From positions 11,085,100 to 11,149,099 of the forward strand of contig NC_084816.1 of NCBI RefSeq assembly GCF_963583255.1: DNA of 64,000 bases. The letters run 5' to 3'. Origin of the DNA: Pyrus communis. Lineage: Eukaryota; Streptophyta; Magnoliopsida; Rosales; Rosaceae. Positions 33,101 through 44,997 of this stretch are shown here, piece after piece. Position numbers and translations under genes: made by a program. The notes under the pieces were generated by a model that did not search any database, was not told the origin of the DNA, and saw only the letters and a program-made list of their open reading frames with translations. Numbering within the stretch: position 1 is the first letter of the stretch; every line of letters starts with the position of its first letter.

Positions 33101-33319
33101 AATTTAATATTAATTCAAACCTCATTGTCATAGTCAATGATGGTGGAGATGAGCCAAACCGTCCTTCAAGAGTTTGCTTCCCAGCTTCCCTCGGACACTC
33201 CTATCGAGTCTGTGGCTCAACCCGAGGATACGGGGTTTCAGATCTTGACTGAGACCTTGGATGCGACCCTCGGGCAAAGGCTGGGGAAGTATTGTCTGGG
33301 GATGGGGCAAGCTCGTTAG
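30181..33319 (+). pseudogene. CACTA second ORF: Ptta/En/Spm-family transposase, multi-exon, broken
   Basis: A CT-rich leader (30190-30440) and a long repeat-filled intron precede ATG 31591 (MSRLIST, then a stop). Later pieces form the Ptta/En/Spm plant transposase family (Transposase_24): HSALAHDVGHVVRTKCPM (~32170-32235); YLERLFYKQYKQWKSNLYKH and FDDPEVALKEGCPLELEDRA (32473-32600); then WLCGHFQEPTYV. After an intron come KKVKANEINWEKKTFLHHSG and SRPISYRMEVRR (32773-32870), KFPEIDVFKDVYVRP (~32978-33025), and TVLQEFASQLPSDTPIESVA, FQILTETLDATLGQRLGKYC (33160-33295), ending TAG 33317-33319. Introns still look spliceable, but stops in the first exons break the protein. It is the accessory transposition protein of a CACTA element, in the same orientation as the TNP2 relic before it. 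Confidence 0.85.
30677..31330. repeat. ~180-bp minisatellite with TTAGGG-like words, 3.5 copies
   Basis: Units starting GGGGAATTTAATTAGAGAAT at 30677, 30869, 31044 and ~31222. Each contains GGGGGATTAGGGTTAGG, TTCTAATTTAGGGGAATG and TATATAATTAGGGTTAATT. The repeat fills an intron of the CACTA transposase ORF. The many AGGGTTAG words look telomere-like but do not form the plant telomere heptamer in tandem. Confidence 0.88.
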
Positions 33320-34374
33320 CACACTACTGGGGCTTTGTCATCAACGCAACCACAGGGCGCAATGTCATTGAATTGTGTATATATATATTCTAGATATTTT
33401 TCTTGAATGCATTGAAACAAAAACTCTAGTACCAGTTAAGGAAATAAATTTCTTTACTAATGTTAAATCTTTGATTTACAATGTTTATAGGGAATACATG
33501 AAAGAGGAAGAAGTACAAATCTAGCCCAAAATGTAGTACATATAAATTTATAACAAAATTATATATAATCAGACTCAATCTTCAGCCTCCAAAAGCCCAA
33601 ATGCATACATCTTTTATCGTTCCTTCATCCCTGCAGATACAGTAGAGAGAGATGAAAGAAAAGTAAATAGATTTCCACAAAATAAAACTTCAATTGAAAA
33701 TCCCAGATAAAAGTGCAATATAAGATAAAGTAATGTTTAAATATAAACAGAACTCACAAAAGTAAGAAGAAACTTGTATTGTCACCCTTCTCAAAAGAAT
33801 TGTACATTAAATCTGCAAAAGCAAAACAAACAAAAATAACAAAGAAAGCCCAACCCCAAATTGAGCCGTTTCATAAGGTAATCTTCTAAAATAAAAACCT
33901 AGAAATCTTGCACCAAGTTAAAAGTATAATAAAATCAATAAGTGAAGATTAAGAACAAGGCCTTTACCTTAAAATTTCTTGAAAATTTTCAATCAGTTCT
34001 ACTTCGAATTCTTCAAATCCAGGCACTCTCCCCATTCTTAAATTTTGTCGCTCAGTTTTTTTATCTCTGGAATATCACAATGAAGAAAGATAAAGAAGAA
34101 ATAGAAAATAAAAGATTATGAAGAAGGAAGAAATGAGAGACAACACGAGTTCAAAAGGAAGGAGTAGATGGAGGGTCTGTGCGCGAAGAAGGTTGGAATG
34201 AGAGAATTAAGGGATGTGGGTGCAAAGGTATCGGAGAATTAGGGGTTTGGGAGTTAATATCTTTTGATTTATCAAATCAAACACAAAAAAAAAAAACGGA
34301 AAAATATGTAAATACCTTACTAAAATTATTAAATTTCATTATATATATTAGAGGCCCATTTATTTGCCTCTAAT
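33320..34374. other. Spacer between CACTA relics, no gene recognised
   Basis: AT-rich DNA. A minus-strand patch at 33965-34055 reads MGRVPGFEEFEVELIENFQE with a donor-like end, but I do not recognise it and no partner exons were found. Confidence 0.35.
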
Positions 34375-34525
34375 ATCTGAAATTAATAGCAACAATTTTT
34401 ATTTCGGCCCTATCACTTTAATTAGAGGCAAATCTATATATCCGCCCCTAATGCAAATTAATAGAGATGAATCCTTATTTTCGCCCCTAAGCTACTGCCT
34501 CTAATAATCAATATTCTTGTAAGGA
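34375..34525. mobile_element. Right terminus of a CACTA-like element with GAGGC sub-terminal repeats
   Basis: Repeats TTGCCTCTAATAT, TTAGAGGCAAATCTATAT, CGCCCCTAATGCAAATTAAT and TTTCGCCCCTAAGC lead into ATATTCTTGTAAGG at 34511-34524. This is close to the common CACTA right end TTCTTGTAGTG, with the last bases changed. The repeat words differ from those of element B, so this may be another CACTA family. Confidence 0.5.
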
Positions 34526-35046
34526 TGATCGGGCCCGTTCATTGTATTATTGTAGAGTTAGTTATTGTTTTGGTAGAAAATGGGAAAGTTCAGAGATAAA
34601 ATGACAGTTGAAAATTACATTAAAGTTTATAACCGTTGAATATTTTGTCACGTTACCTAACATAAAAGAAAACATTATGTGTAATTTTTTACGTTTACGA
34701 TCTCATATTTATATGAATAATACTGACAGTTGGATTGTCAAAAATAATTATACACCAACAATCATATATGGATTTGAATATGTGAAATAAGGCCTGAACT
34801 TAAAAGATGGAGCCTCCGTCGGGCAAACTTAAAATATATGCTCAACAAATACCTAAACCCTATAGCTTAATTTATGCTCAATAAATGCCCTAATCAATTG
34901 CCAAACAAACAATTTGTCATGTAAAATATAGCGTAATGTTATAAAGATGGAGGTCCGTCGCATAAGAGCATCAATTTTTCATTTTTCATTTAAAAAAAAA
35001 GATAATTAAATATAGTTTGTTACAACAATTGTACATTAATAAACTC
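34526..35046. other. 3' flank of CACTA C
   Basis: AT-rich DNA containing GTCGGGCAAAC and GGTCCGTCGCATAAG words that look like sub-terminal repeats. No clear TIR found. Confidence 0.4.
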
Positions 35047-38000
35047 TCAGTCATTGTCGATATACTGATTTGCTTCCTTTATGTCCCTCTCAATGTCGCT
35101 TTCACTCCTTGAGTCATCGCTGCTATCTTCTACCAAGGAATTCTATTGATTTGGTGGTGTGCGTCCAAGGTCAATAGATAATGCATCTATTTCAATTTTG
35201 GGGGCACCTTCTAGCTCGAATGGTGGTTGAACAATGTGGTTTCTTCGTCCTTAGGAAGGTTTTTGGTGAATGAAGAACCCACATCGTGATCATGGTCATC
35301 ATTGATATCCTCTTCGTGATCTTAAGCTTACAAGTTCCAAAGGTTTCTATGTAGTAAGCCTTGGACTACTTTCCAACCACCCTTGAGCTTTGGATCATCC
35401 AAGTAGAATACTAGTTTTGCCATATTGGCGAGGATATAAGGATCACTTTCAAATCACCAATATTCGTGTTAATAGATAACAAATATATATCTTCAATGAC
35501 ACTGTTTGGTTTGTCCAAGTTTGTATCATACCAATGACACTTAAACATCATTTCCTTATGGTTTGTGTATAACAATTGAACCACAGTCAACGGTTTACCC
35601 CAAAAAAAAAAAAAAAAACGTTTTTTCATCTTCCCTTGGGACATAAATGCCACTGTTTTGAGTGCATAATTTATCATCTTGTGCAACTATCAAAAATTTA
35701 ACTTCGCTGACATGACATCCAGAGTACATTTCAGCTCTAACAAGACAAGCGAGCTAGAACAATTCTTCGCCAAACATAGGTGACTTAGCTGCTTTTAATT
35801 GTCTCATCTAGTAAAGTGCAAGAACGATTTAATACATAATTTAATCCACAAGATGAACAATTTTAGTTTTAAGTAAAATGAAAACACTTATGTTCTTCAA
35901 ACCAATTAGGAAATAATTGCCTATGCATTTCAACCCAACTTGATGGATAACAAGTCTTCATAATTACTTCATGTTGTTCAATGAATGGCTCGACTTCATT
36001 GTAATTGTTTAATATGAACCAGTGAGCCACCTCTAAGTCAGATTTAGTAAAAGGCTCAGACGAAGGCCCTCCGCCAAATAGACGTTCAAGTTGTGCAAAC
36101 ACATTTAACTTTTCCACCCGCCCACGCCCACCAAAATTGCGCAGTTGATTGTTATACGAAGTTTCAACATTTTGTAGGTACCTCGAACAAAATGTTAGTG
36201 ATTCTTGTACAATTACTGCCTTCGCAATGGATCCTTCTAGTTGTGCCATGTTGCGGACAAACCGTTTGTAACCGCGAAGGAGCCTAAAATATAAAAAATG
36301 TGTGAAAAAATTCATTTTGAAGCGCTTCATAATTAATATTAATAAATTAAGATGATTTTCAAGCTTACCTCTGAAATGATTGCATCCAACGAGGGTGCAC
36401 CGGGCCAGTAAGCTTTGCCTCATTTGGCAAATGTATCATTACGTGAACCATACTCATGAAAATGTCGATGGATACATTTGCTTTATCCGACCATAGGATG
36501 TGCACAATATCTTCGTCCATCTTAGCTACGGTGGACTTGCGTGGCATTTAACAACATAGTTGCTGGAAGAATTGACACAAATATGTTAGCGTCTCAACAA
36601 CCTTGTTGTCCAAGTAAGGCCAAATACCAATCGGGAGTAGCCGTTGGAGCAAGACATGACAATCATGACTTTTCAGACCCGACATTGTCCCAATTTCCAT
36701 TTTCCCATGTCTTGCTATATTGCTTGCGTACCTGTCTGGGAATTTCACATAATTCTACCAGTTTAAGAAATTCTTCTTACTAGTCGACTTGAAAGTTAAA
36801 TTGATGTTCTTTTTCTTGTATTTACCATTTTCCAATGTAGGCCACATGCCTTATCCTCATTTCTTGCATTCTAATACAAGTCTTCATTGTTTCTTTCAAT
36901 TTTCCCTCGATAGGTAAAGTTGTACCTAACACATTGTCACATACATTACATGCATGGGATCCGCAATGTGTCTGCTTTTCAATTTTGACCAATATTCTAA
37001 GTCAAAGAAGATACCCTTTTTGGTCTAATTAAGTTGTTCCACCAGTCTCGAACCTTCATCAAATTAGAGCATATTCAACTTGGCCAATATTTCATCTCGA
37101 GTAATTCTCATGGTCGGGTTCGATACTCTGTTATCCTATCAAAAGATGCAGGCTTCTCAAGCCACTCGTGATTCCAGGGAAGCCACCTACAGTGACCCAA
37201 GTTGCATACCCTTCCAGCGTGCCAAAATGGCCATATGTACTCACTGCATGTTGGCCATGCCACATACCCTTTAATACTCCAGCCTGACAACATACCATAA
37301 GCAGGGAAATCATTAATTGTCCACATTACTACAACTCTCAAAGTGAACATTTCCCTCGTCGACATATCATACGGTCGTACACCATTTGTCCATAATTTTA
37401 AGCTCGTTTGGATGTGCTTTTAAAAAGACTGAAAACGCTTTTATATAAAATGTTTTTCAATTCCAAAAGCACTTTAAGTGTTTTCTATAAGAAGCACCAA
37501 TTATGTGCTTCTTCCAGGAAGCAATTTAAGTGCATTTCCAAGATTTACTAACATTTTTACTAAGGACTGTTTCCAAAAATATTTTCATCAAAAGCGCTTT
37601 CAGTAATTTTAAAAGCACATCCAAATGGGCTCTTTATCAACGGCCACAAATTTACATCCATGGAGTCGCCTGATGATTTTAGCCCTGGTATTAAAAGACT
37701 CATAATACTAAATTTTTTCTTCATGCACCCCAAAGATGGCAAATTGTAAGGAATAATGACCACCGGCCAACTGCTGTACTCAGTGGAAAAATTTCCACGC
37801 GGATTGAAATCGTCAAAAGCAAGTCCTAGTCGTCAACCTATCCCTCCTTATGCCACATCATATCATGTGCAATATAGTTCAACATGTACAATCTCTGTAA
37901 TCTTGGTGTGAGGGGAAAATAATGGAACACCTTATTCGAAATCTTGTTAGTTCAATATTGAGGCTCATTGCACTTGGGACATTTTCTAACTTCTCAAACT

Positions 38001-38740
38001 GACAATAGAACAATATACAATTGTTCTTGCATGCATGTACCTTGTCATATCCTAAACTGAGATCTTCCAAGATCTCTTTCGACCCATAATGGTTTGAAGG
38101 AAATGCATTTGGTTTCGGAAGCAAACGTTTGAGAATACCCATCATCATATCAAAGTTTGGATTGGTCATATTACATTGTACTTTCATGTGCATCAATTCT
38201 ACAACAACTGTGAGGACGGAATAATCTTTACAACAAGGGTACAATGCTCGCTCAGCTTCCTTCAACAATTTATCATACTTATTGGGGTCAATGAACACCT
38301 CATCTTCTATGTTCAATACAGCATTTGGAAAAACATCATTCAAAATGTCCATCAATTGGTCCTCATCAACACGACCAAATGTAAAAGGTTCGTGTGAAAC
38401 TATCCCACTGTCGGAGGACGCTGACATTGTAATGGACGATTCCCCATGATGAGTCGACTGTAGTAACTGTGTACCATCTCATTTGAATACATGTGATATT
38501 GAGCTTCATCCGCTATCATCCACACACAATTATTACATTTCATGCATGGACATCGACTACGATTCTGAGCACTAACATGATTCCTTGCAAATTTAATAAA
38601 ATTGTCGATCCCATCCATATATTGGACAGAACTTCAAGTGCTCGTCTCTTAAGTACATATTCCCCTGTTTTTTGCACATCATAATTTATGCTTTTGTTGA
38701 CGACCACATAATCTTGCATGATGAATACATCCATCAGTTA
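35047..38740 (-). pseudogene. CACTA element C, TNP2-type transposase relic
   Basis: Read from 38740 leftwards: transposase-associated domain (DGIDNFIKFARNHVSAQNRS, then RCPCMKCNNC, ~38610-38540); an acidic linker; PNPDFDMMMGILKRLLPKPN-like text, then LSLGYDKVHACKNNCILFY (~38070-38000); RLQRLYM (~37890); NLPSLGCMKKKFSIMSLLIP (~37745); DVNLWPLI; then, beyond a MITE, MSTREMFTLRVVVMWTINDF PAYGML (~37365-37290); HEWLEKPASFDR; MKFPDRYASNIARHGKMEIG and GLKSHDCHVLLQRLLPIGIW (36750-36640); the DUF4218 part with HLPNEAKLTGPVHPRWMQ (~36440-36380) and EGSIAKAVIVQESLTFCSRY (~36235-36175); DUF4216 remnants (35690-35330); and an acidic end with stop at 35047. Order and landmarks are those of CACTA TNP2. Frameshifts, stops and the MITE make it non-functional. 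It lies opposite to element B. Confidence 0.88.
37402..37631. mobile_element. MITE inserted in the CACTA C transposase
   Basis: The left end reads GCTCGTTTGGATGTGCTTTT. The right end in reverse complement reads GCCCATTTGGATGTGCTTTT. The core is rich in AAAAGC/GCTTTT words. It separates WPLI from the expected next TNP2 residues (a leucine-lysine helix, then the RPYDMSTRE segment), so it lies in the coding frame. GAGC (minus strand) is found at both edges and may be part of the target duplication. Confidence 0.8.
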
Positions 38741-39627
38741 AACTATATTTACACGACGAACAGACATCCGCCCATAAACCCTCATTAACTGTCCACCAAA
38801 ATTTTCCTTTGCTGCCAAATGTTTTCCCGGTGGAAATATTTTTACCCTATGACATTGTTCCATCTCGAAAGATTTTCTAGTAAACCTAAAATGTTGACTT
38901 TACTAACTCTACGTACCTGTGAATTCGTTGGGTGAGAAGAATTTAACCGACGAAATTCGTCCGTTCCTTAAAATTTTGTAGAGCAAGCCATAATTTCTGG
39001 TAATGACTGCTCATGAAAGCTCGTATGAATATTTATAAATCTTAAAACCGTGCAACTTGTTAAAAAAACACCACGTAATTCTTTAAGCAAATGGCGCTTA
39101 AACAACCTTAGGATATTTAATGTAATTGCTGATCATTTAAATCATAGGTCATTTGGGCCTTAAAGGCTTAACCCTAGCTACTAGCTAGAGAGAACAATGA
39201 AAAAAAAAAAAAAAAAAAAAACTCAGCCGCCAACCCTAATCATTGGCTTTGGGGTCGGTAGCAATTTCTCTTGGTCTCTTTGTTCTCCTCTCTTTTGAAC
39301 AATCTTCATTCTCTAATTGTGGCTGCTCTTTCACTTTAGCAAGAAGAGTCTTCATGGTTGTGATCCTACTCTCTTTCTATATATATCTATCTCTCTCTCT
39401 CATTCCTTTATAAGGTTTACAGCTTACAGATCAAATTCAAATCCTTGAACGGTGACTGTTGCTCAAATTTAAGGTAGTGGTGTTGTTCTTCTGGTTTGTG
39501 CACATGCCAAAAGCCCATGAGAAGGAAGCTCAGTGTTTGTAAGAGGTGATTCATAGCAGTGCTTCTTTGTCGACGATTGCAAGGTCATCAAAGGGTGGAA
39601 TGGCCTTTTCCTCATGATGCCTTTACA
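38741..39627. other. CACTA C 5' flank and unassigned DNA
   Basis: Words like GTTGGGTGAGAAGAATTTAA and CCGACGAAATTCGTCCG near 38930-38970 suggest CACTA sub-terminal DNA. From 39180 there is an A-run (39199-39221), CT-rich leader-like DNA and a TATATATCTATCTCTC stretch. No coding segment recognised. Confidence 0.4.
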
Positions 39628-40152
39628 GTGTAACCAAGGTTCTAAAAGACACTACACGCTAGTCGGGCGATGGGCAAGGCCTAGGCAAGCGCTTAAGTGG
39701 ATTAGGCAGATTTAAGTAAATATAATAAAATCTATCATATTGTGTAAATAAGTGTATGTTTATAGTTAAAATATATATAATTTTATCATAAACTACAAAA
39801 TAGAATGACATATATATTATGAAGTATTGAAACATAATGAAAACATGGGGAACAAGCATATAATGTGTGTTGATTTACGTATTCAACAAAGCTCTTGTAA
39901 TTTATTGAAAAAAAATAAAATAAAATGCAAAATGAAAGTTATCTATTTTCTGTCTAAGTGAGTCGCAACCTAGAAGGGTATGGGCGGGCTAGGCGGGTGC
40001 CTAGGCAGTCTAGGTGGGCACCTCAGCAGGTCTAGGTGCCCTTTCTTAATTTTCAAATGCATGGGCATTAATCGAGACGGTGACCAGCCGCCTAGTGCCT
40101 GGGCGAAGCCTAGGTGTCGCTAGGCGGAGATTTTTAGAACAATGGGTGTAAC
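39628..40152 (+). mobile_element. hAT-like MITE, copy 1 (CTAGGCGG family)
   Basis: Element 39635-40145 (511 bp) is flanked by GTGTAAC at 39628-39634 and 40146-40152. The eighth base differs (A versus G), so an 8-bp duplication with one change is likely. Ends: CAAGGTTCTAAAAGACACTA on the left; the right end in reverse complement is TTGTTCTAAAAATCTCCGCC. GC-rich CTAGGCGGG-type arms enclose an AT-rich core (ACATGGGGAACAAGCATATA). Related copies lie at 55556 and 60670. Non-coding. Confidence 0.85.
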
Positions 40153-40407
40153 TATGACTTACAAAGTTTAGTTCTCATAAGTGTTATCTTTCATATTGTT
40201 TATGTGGTTGAGAAATTGTAGATGCTTTTATATTTGTAAGCTTATGATATTTCTTTTGGTTTGTGTGACATCTTGATTACTTTTAGCATGTCTTTCTTAT
40301 GTACGTTTTTTATTGTTTCATAATAAATTTTTAATACAAACGCTTGAGACTTTCATTCATTGATGTAGGGACACTCATCATAGGTAGCTTGTTAGATATT
40401 GTTGGTG

Positions 40408-40540
40408 GGTAATGTCAGGGAAACTAAACTTGTAAACAAAATTTGCACACTAAATAATGTGTCACCAATAGGAAGTGAGCACGTTTATCAACGTTTAATA
40501 TGTAATTTTATCACTTTATCACCTAACACCACGGTAAGTA
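40408..40540. mobile_element. MITE fragment (AATGCTAGGGA family)
   Basis: GGTAATGTCAGGGAAACTAA, then AAATAATGTGTCACCAATAG and GAGCACGTTTATCAACG, matches the 650-811 element. No clear right end. Confidence 0.6.
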
Positions 40541-40810
40541 AGTTTAATTGCGGCGTGATGTTTTCTTTTGTTCCGTGTATATGCAAATGGCGAACTCTAT
40601 TATTCAACACTCTTGTTCCGGTTGTCCATCGTGCAATTAGGAATATATTTGAACAAAGATTAATTCTTTGCCACACGTTATAAACAATAGTCTATACCAG
40701 AATTACTCCCCACGCGGAGAATATTAACGAACACACTTGCCAAAAGTAACCGACTAAATACGCAATGCATGGGGAAAAAAAAGGTAAAAATAAATGTTTT
40801 AAAAAAGATA

Positions 40811-40985
40811 ATGCTAGAAAGACTAAACTTGCAAATTAAATGATGTGTCACTAATAGAACTGAGCATGTTTATCAACGATCAAGTAATAAATGAATCATC
40901 AACTTTCATATCCTTTGGTTTTCAAAATTTAGTCTATCCGACTACTTTCTTTCAAAATTTAGTCTTCTTTCTTTGGAAAAACATA
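40811..40985. mobile_element. MITE fragment (AATGCTAGGGA family)
   Basis: GATAATGCTAGAAAGACTAA and AATGATGTGTCACTAATAG, then a duplicated right arm (TTTCAAAATTTAGTCT twice, ~40920 and ~40952). The right end has been disrupted. Confidence 0.6.
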
Positions 40986-42950
40986 AAAAGGTAGGCGCAC
41001 AGAGCACAGGAATTCAGAAAGGCAACTGGGTTTAGTTGAACTCAGAAAGTTAAAGCTTGCCGACAACAAGATATCCCAACGGATTTTCAGGAGATAACTA
41101 CGCATAAACTCTCACCTCACATCCTTTTCCACTGTATAAAATTTATATTTCTCTTTTACAACAAAGTTACAACAAATACCATAACTCTGCCAAACTTTTA
41201 TCTGCATGCATTGCATCTCTTCGTGTCCCTTTTTGTCTTCTTTTGCTTCCCGCACTTCCACCTAGTATACTTTAAGAAGCCTCTTAGTTCTACCAAAAAC
41301 AGTCTTCAAGTAAATGTGACATTTTACTTATTTAATTTTGCAGAGATTGACTTGTTTCCATATATGTTTTACATTTATCCATAATCCATTAGTTGCATTT
41401 TTTTTATCCATTGCAACATCAGGGAGTAGCATGTCTGTTATATCTGATTTATAGCTTTTCCGTTGGAGCAAGACAGCAGTGCAAATGTACAACTTTAAGG
41501 AGTAAGTATCACCCCCAAGAATGATGAAAACTTATTGTATGGCACATGTGTACGGATACTAGGGTTCTCGTGCCAATGAAACAAAAGATATGTGAAGAAA
41601 AGCTTACGCATTTTTATTGAATTGACACAGAGCACTACTGTGATGGTGTTATGTGCCATATAAGTAGTTCACTAAAAAGATATATGAAAGAAGAATATTA
41701 GAACTGAAAGTTTGGCACTTGTGGACTATTCATCTTCTTTTTTCGGTTACAATGTTCTCTATTATTTCTTGTTAAATGTACAACTTTAACACTATAATCA
41801 AGTAAATATGGTACAAATGTGAACTATGTATATTTTTCCGGACAATCATCATTTTACTAATTAATTTTTTTAACTAAACGACTATTCGAGCAGATGTAAT
41901 TGGAGGCTGTTGGGGTTAACCTCGTTTTCTTCATCTTATAAAGATGAATAAGTGAGGTGCATGGGTATTGGGTATAGCTCTGGTATTGAATTTCCATTAG
42001 ATAAAAAGATTGGCTGCTGAGTGGACCTTGACTCATACATATGGCAGTTTTGAGACGTTGAGATCCCAATGGCAGAATACCAAACAGGGTCTGTGAATTC
42101 AAAGTGCGCACACTTATGTCTAGGGCTTTTGTTATGCTTTGAAATTGAAACAAAGTTGATTCTTAATCTTCATCATTGCCTTGGACGACTAAAATTTCAA
42201 CTACAATTGGCTTTGACGCCAACTAACAAAAACCATGTTCTGAAGTATTGACTTGGACTACACTCTCACTTTACGTTATTTTTTACGGACCGAGAGCCTA
42301 CTTTAACAACACTGATATTGTCTCCACTTAATCACTTGCAAAAATCCTTAAGTGTAGAGTTTTATCACAAAATACCTCGATGTTAGTTAAAGAGAGGTAT
42401 TTCTATTTAAACTACTTTCTCTTTCGCTCTCTAGTCCATGTGGAACAACAATGAGTTCCAACACGAGGAGAAGAAACTGAGTGTTATTTAAATTGGGTTA
42501 GTTAATTGTATATGAAAATGGTTGGACTGGTTGGGAAAGGCCTCACCAGATTTGAGTCCTAAGCCCTGCATATTGCTCAAACATATTCTGGCCCAGGATG
42601 GGATGCCAAAAGTTCTTTAAAAAGTTCGCAAATATGAAGATTTGAAATACATGCAGGAAAAGTTAGAGTCAAAAGTTATATTTCTGACTTCAAATTATAT
42701 TAGAAAAGTTGGAGTCATATTATATATGGTTGTTTTTTTTGTCTTTACAAAGGATCCTAAGTAACTCTTGGAATAAAATGCAATCATATTATATAGGAAA
42801 AATTAGTATTCAACCTCTAATTACTAATATTTATTGACTGAAACCTTATTAGTTTTTAGATTTTGATCCAAGTCTCTAGTATTAATGTAATAATGAATTT
42901 ACATGTTAGCTGCATAATTTTATAAAATAAAAATTACTAATTGATTTAGA
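40986..42950. other. Intergenic, no gene recognised
   Basis: Mostly AT-rich spacer. A 98-codon minus-strand ORF at 41857-42153 has no recognisable domain. The words AAGTAACTCTTGGAATAAAA and TGC at ~42758-42780 recur at ~45249-45271. Confidence 0.4.
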
Positions 42951-44488
42951 ACTTTTGTCACATCCCGGCCCGGGGCGGATCACTTCCTAGGCCCGCTCCA
43001 CCACCGTAGCACGATATTGTCCGCTTTGGGCTTACCATTCCTTCACGGTTTTGTTTTTGGAAACTCACGAGCAACTTTCCAGTGGGTCACCCATCATGGG
43101 ATTGCTCTAACCCCCTTCTCGCTTAGCTTCGGAGTTCCTACGAAACCCGAAGCCAGTGAGCTCCCAAAAGGCCTCGTGCTAGGTAGAGATGGGAATATAC
43201 ATTTAAGGATCACTCCCCTGGGCGATGTGGGATGTCACAATCCACCCCCCTTAGGGGCCCGACGTCCTCGTCGGCACACAGGCGACCAGGGTTAGGCTGT
43301 GATACCAAATTTGTCACATCCCAGCCCCGGGCGGATCACTTCCCTAGCCCGCTCCACCACCATAGCACGATATTGTCCGCTTTGGGCTTACCATTCCCTC
43401 ACGGTTTTGTTTTTGGGAACTCACGAGCAACTTCCCAGTGGGTCACCCATCATGGGATTGCTCTAGCCCCCTTCTCGCTTAACTTCGGAGTTCCAACGGA
43501 ATCCGAAGCTAGTGAGCTTCTAAAAGGCCTGCTCCACCACCATAGTACGATATTGTCTGCTTTGGGCTTACCATTCCCTCACGGTTTTGTTTTTGGGAAC
43601 TCACGAGCAACTTCCCAGTGGGTCACCCATCATAGGATTGCTCTAGCCCCCTTCTCGCTTAACTTCGGAGTTCCTACGAAACCCGAAGCCAGTGAGCTCC
43701 CAAAATGCCTCATGCTAGGTAGAGATGGGAATATACATTTAAGGATCACTCCCCTGGGCGATGTGGGATGTCACAATCCACCCCCCTTAGGGGCCCGACG
43801 TCCTTGTCGGCACACACGCGACCAGGGTTAGGCTCTGATACCAAATGTCACATCCCAGCCCAGGGCGGATCACTTCCCGGGCCCACTCCACCACCATATC
43901 ACGATGTTGTCCGCTTTGGGCTTACCATTCCCTCACGGTTTTATTTTTGGAAACTCACGAGCAACTTCCCAGTGGGTCACCCATCATGGGATTGCTCTAG
44001 CCCCCTTCTTGCTTAACTTCGGAGTTCCTACGGAACCCGAAGTTAGTGAGCTCCCAAAAGGCCTCGTGCTAGGTAGAGATGGGAATATACATTTAAGGAT
44101 CACTCCCCTGGGCAATGTGGGATGTCACAATCCACCCCCCTCAGGGGCCCGACGTCCTTGTCGGCACACACGCGACCAGGGTTAGGCTCTGATACCAAAT
44201 GTCACATCTCGGTCCAGGGCGGATCACTTCCCGGGCCCACTCCACCACTATATCACGATGTTGTCCGCTTTGGGCTTACCATTCCCTCACGGTTTTATTT
44301 TTGGAAACTCACGAGCAACTTCCCAGTGGGTCACCCATCATGGGATTGCTCTAGCCCCCTTCTTGCTTAACTTCGGAGTTCCTACGGAACCCGAAGTTAG
44401 TGAGCTCCCAAAAGGCCTCGTGCTAGGTAGAGATGGGAATATACATTTAAGGATCACTCCCCTGGGCGATGTGAGATGTCACAACTTT
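42951..44488 (-). mobile_element. Cassandra TRIM, tandem array of five LTRs
   Basis: LTRs: 42956-43239, 43312-43529 (cut short), 43530-43775 (lacking its first bases), 43846-44129 and 44200-44483. ~70-bp internal domains, each with the TGGTATCA(G/C)AGCC primer site on the minus strand, lie at 43240-43311, 43776-43845 and 44130-44199. LTRs 2 and 3 are fused directly (AAAAGGCCT|GCTCCACC), with loss of one internal domain and two LTR ends. ACTTT flanks the whole array (42951-42955 and 44484-44488), so it inserted as, or grew from, one insertion. LTRs 4 and 5 share private changes (GTTTTATTTTTGG, CACGATGTTG), so they are the youngest duplicates. ORFs across this DNA are not genes. Confidence 0.93.
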
Positions 44489-44952
44489 AATACTCACACA
44501 TTCATTAAACTCCTAACTAATTTTCAATTCAAAACATTTCCAAAATAAATAAATAAATTAGAATAAGTTTGTAACCATTAGCTTTTTTTTTTAAAAAAAA
44601 AAAAAATGTTTTCATTTTTTTAAACTTGTATGTACCCTTTCATGTAATTTTTTTAAAAAAATTAATCTTAAAATGTACTCATTCTTAAATATACCAATTT
44701 GTTATATGTAAAATGGTTTTTTTTTAATATAAAATCTATTCAATTTTTTTCTAATCCATTTTTAAACTCATATGGTTACATTATTTTTCTTTGATTTGAG
44801 AATGTATCCATGTCAAGTTTAATTGAAGAAATTTACTAATGTTATTAAGCCTAATATCTTCTCTCTTTTTTTTTTTCATTTTTTTTTTTTTTGGATTTTG
44901 ATTTTGAAGAATGTGTACCCATGTTTTGGTTAATTTTGATGAATGTACTCAT

Positions 44953-44997
<45 letters not shown>

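Noticed and set aside
33960..34060. Possible exon with MGRVPGFEEFEVELIENFQE
   Set aside because: Single short segment, no partner exon and no family I can name.
41857..42153. 98-aa minus-strand ORF
   Set aside because: No recognisable motif or splice partner; left as unassigned spacer.
43017..44548. A 199-aa ORF and relatives with repeated blocks
   Set aside because: Same cause: tandem Cassandra LTRs read through. The internal repeats are the LTR repeats.
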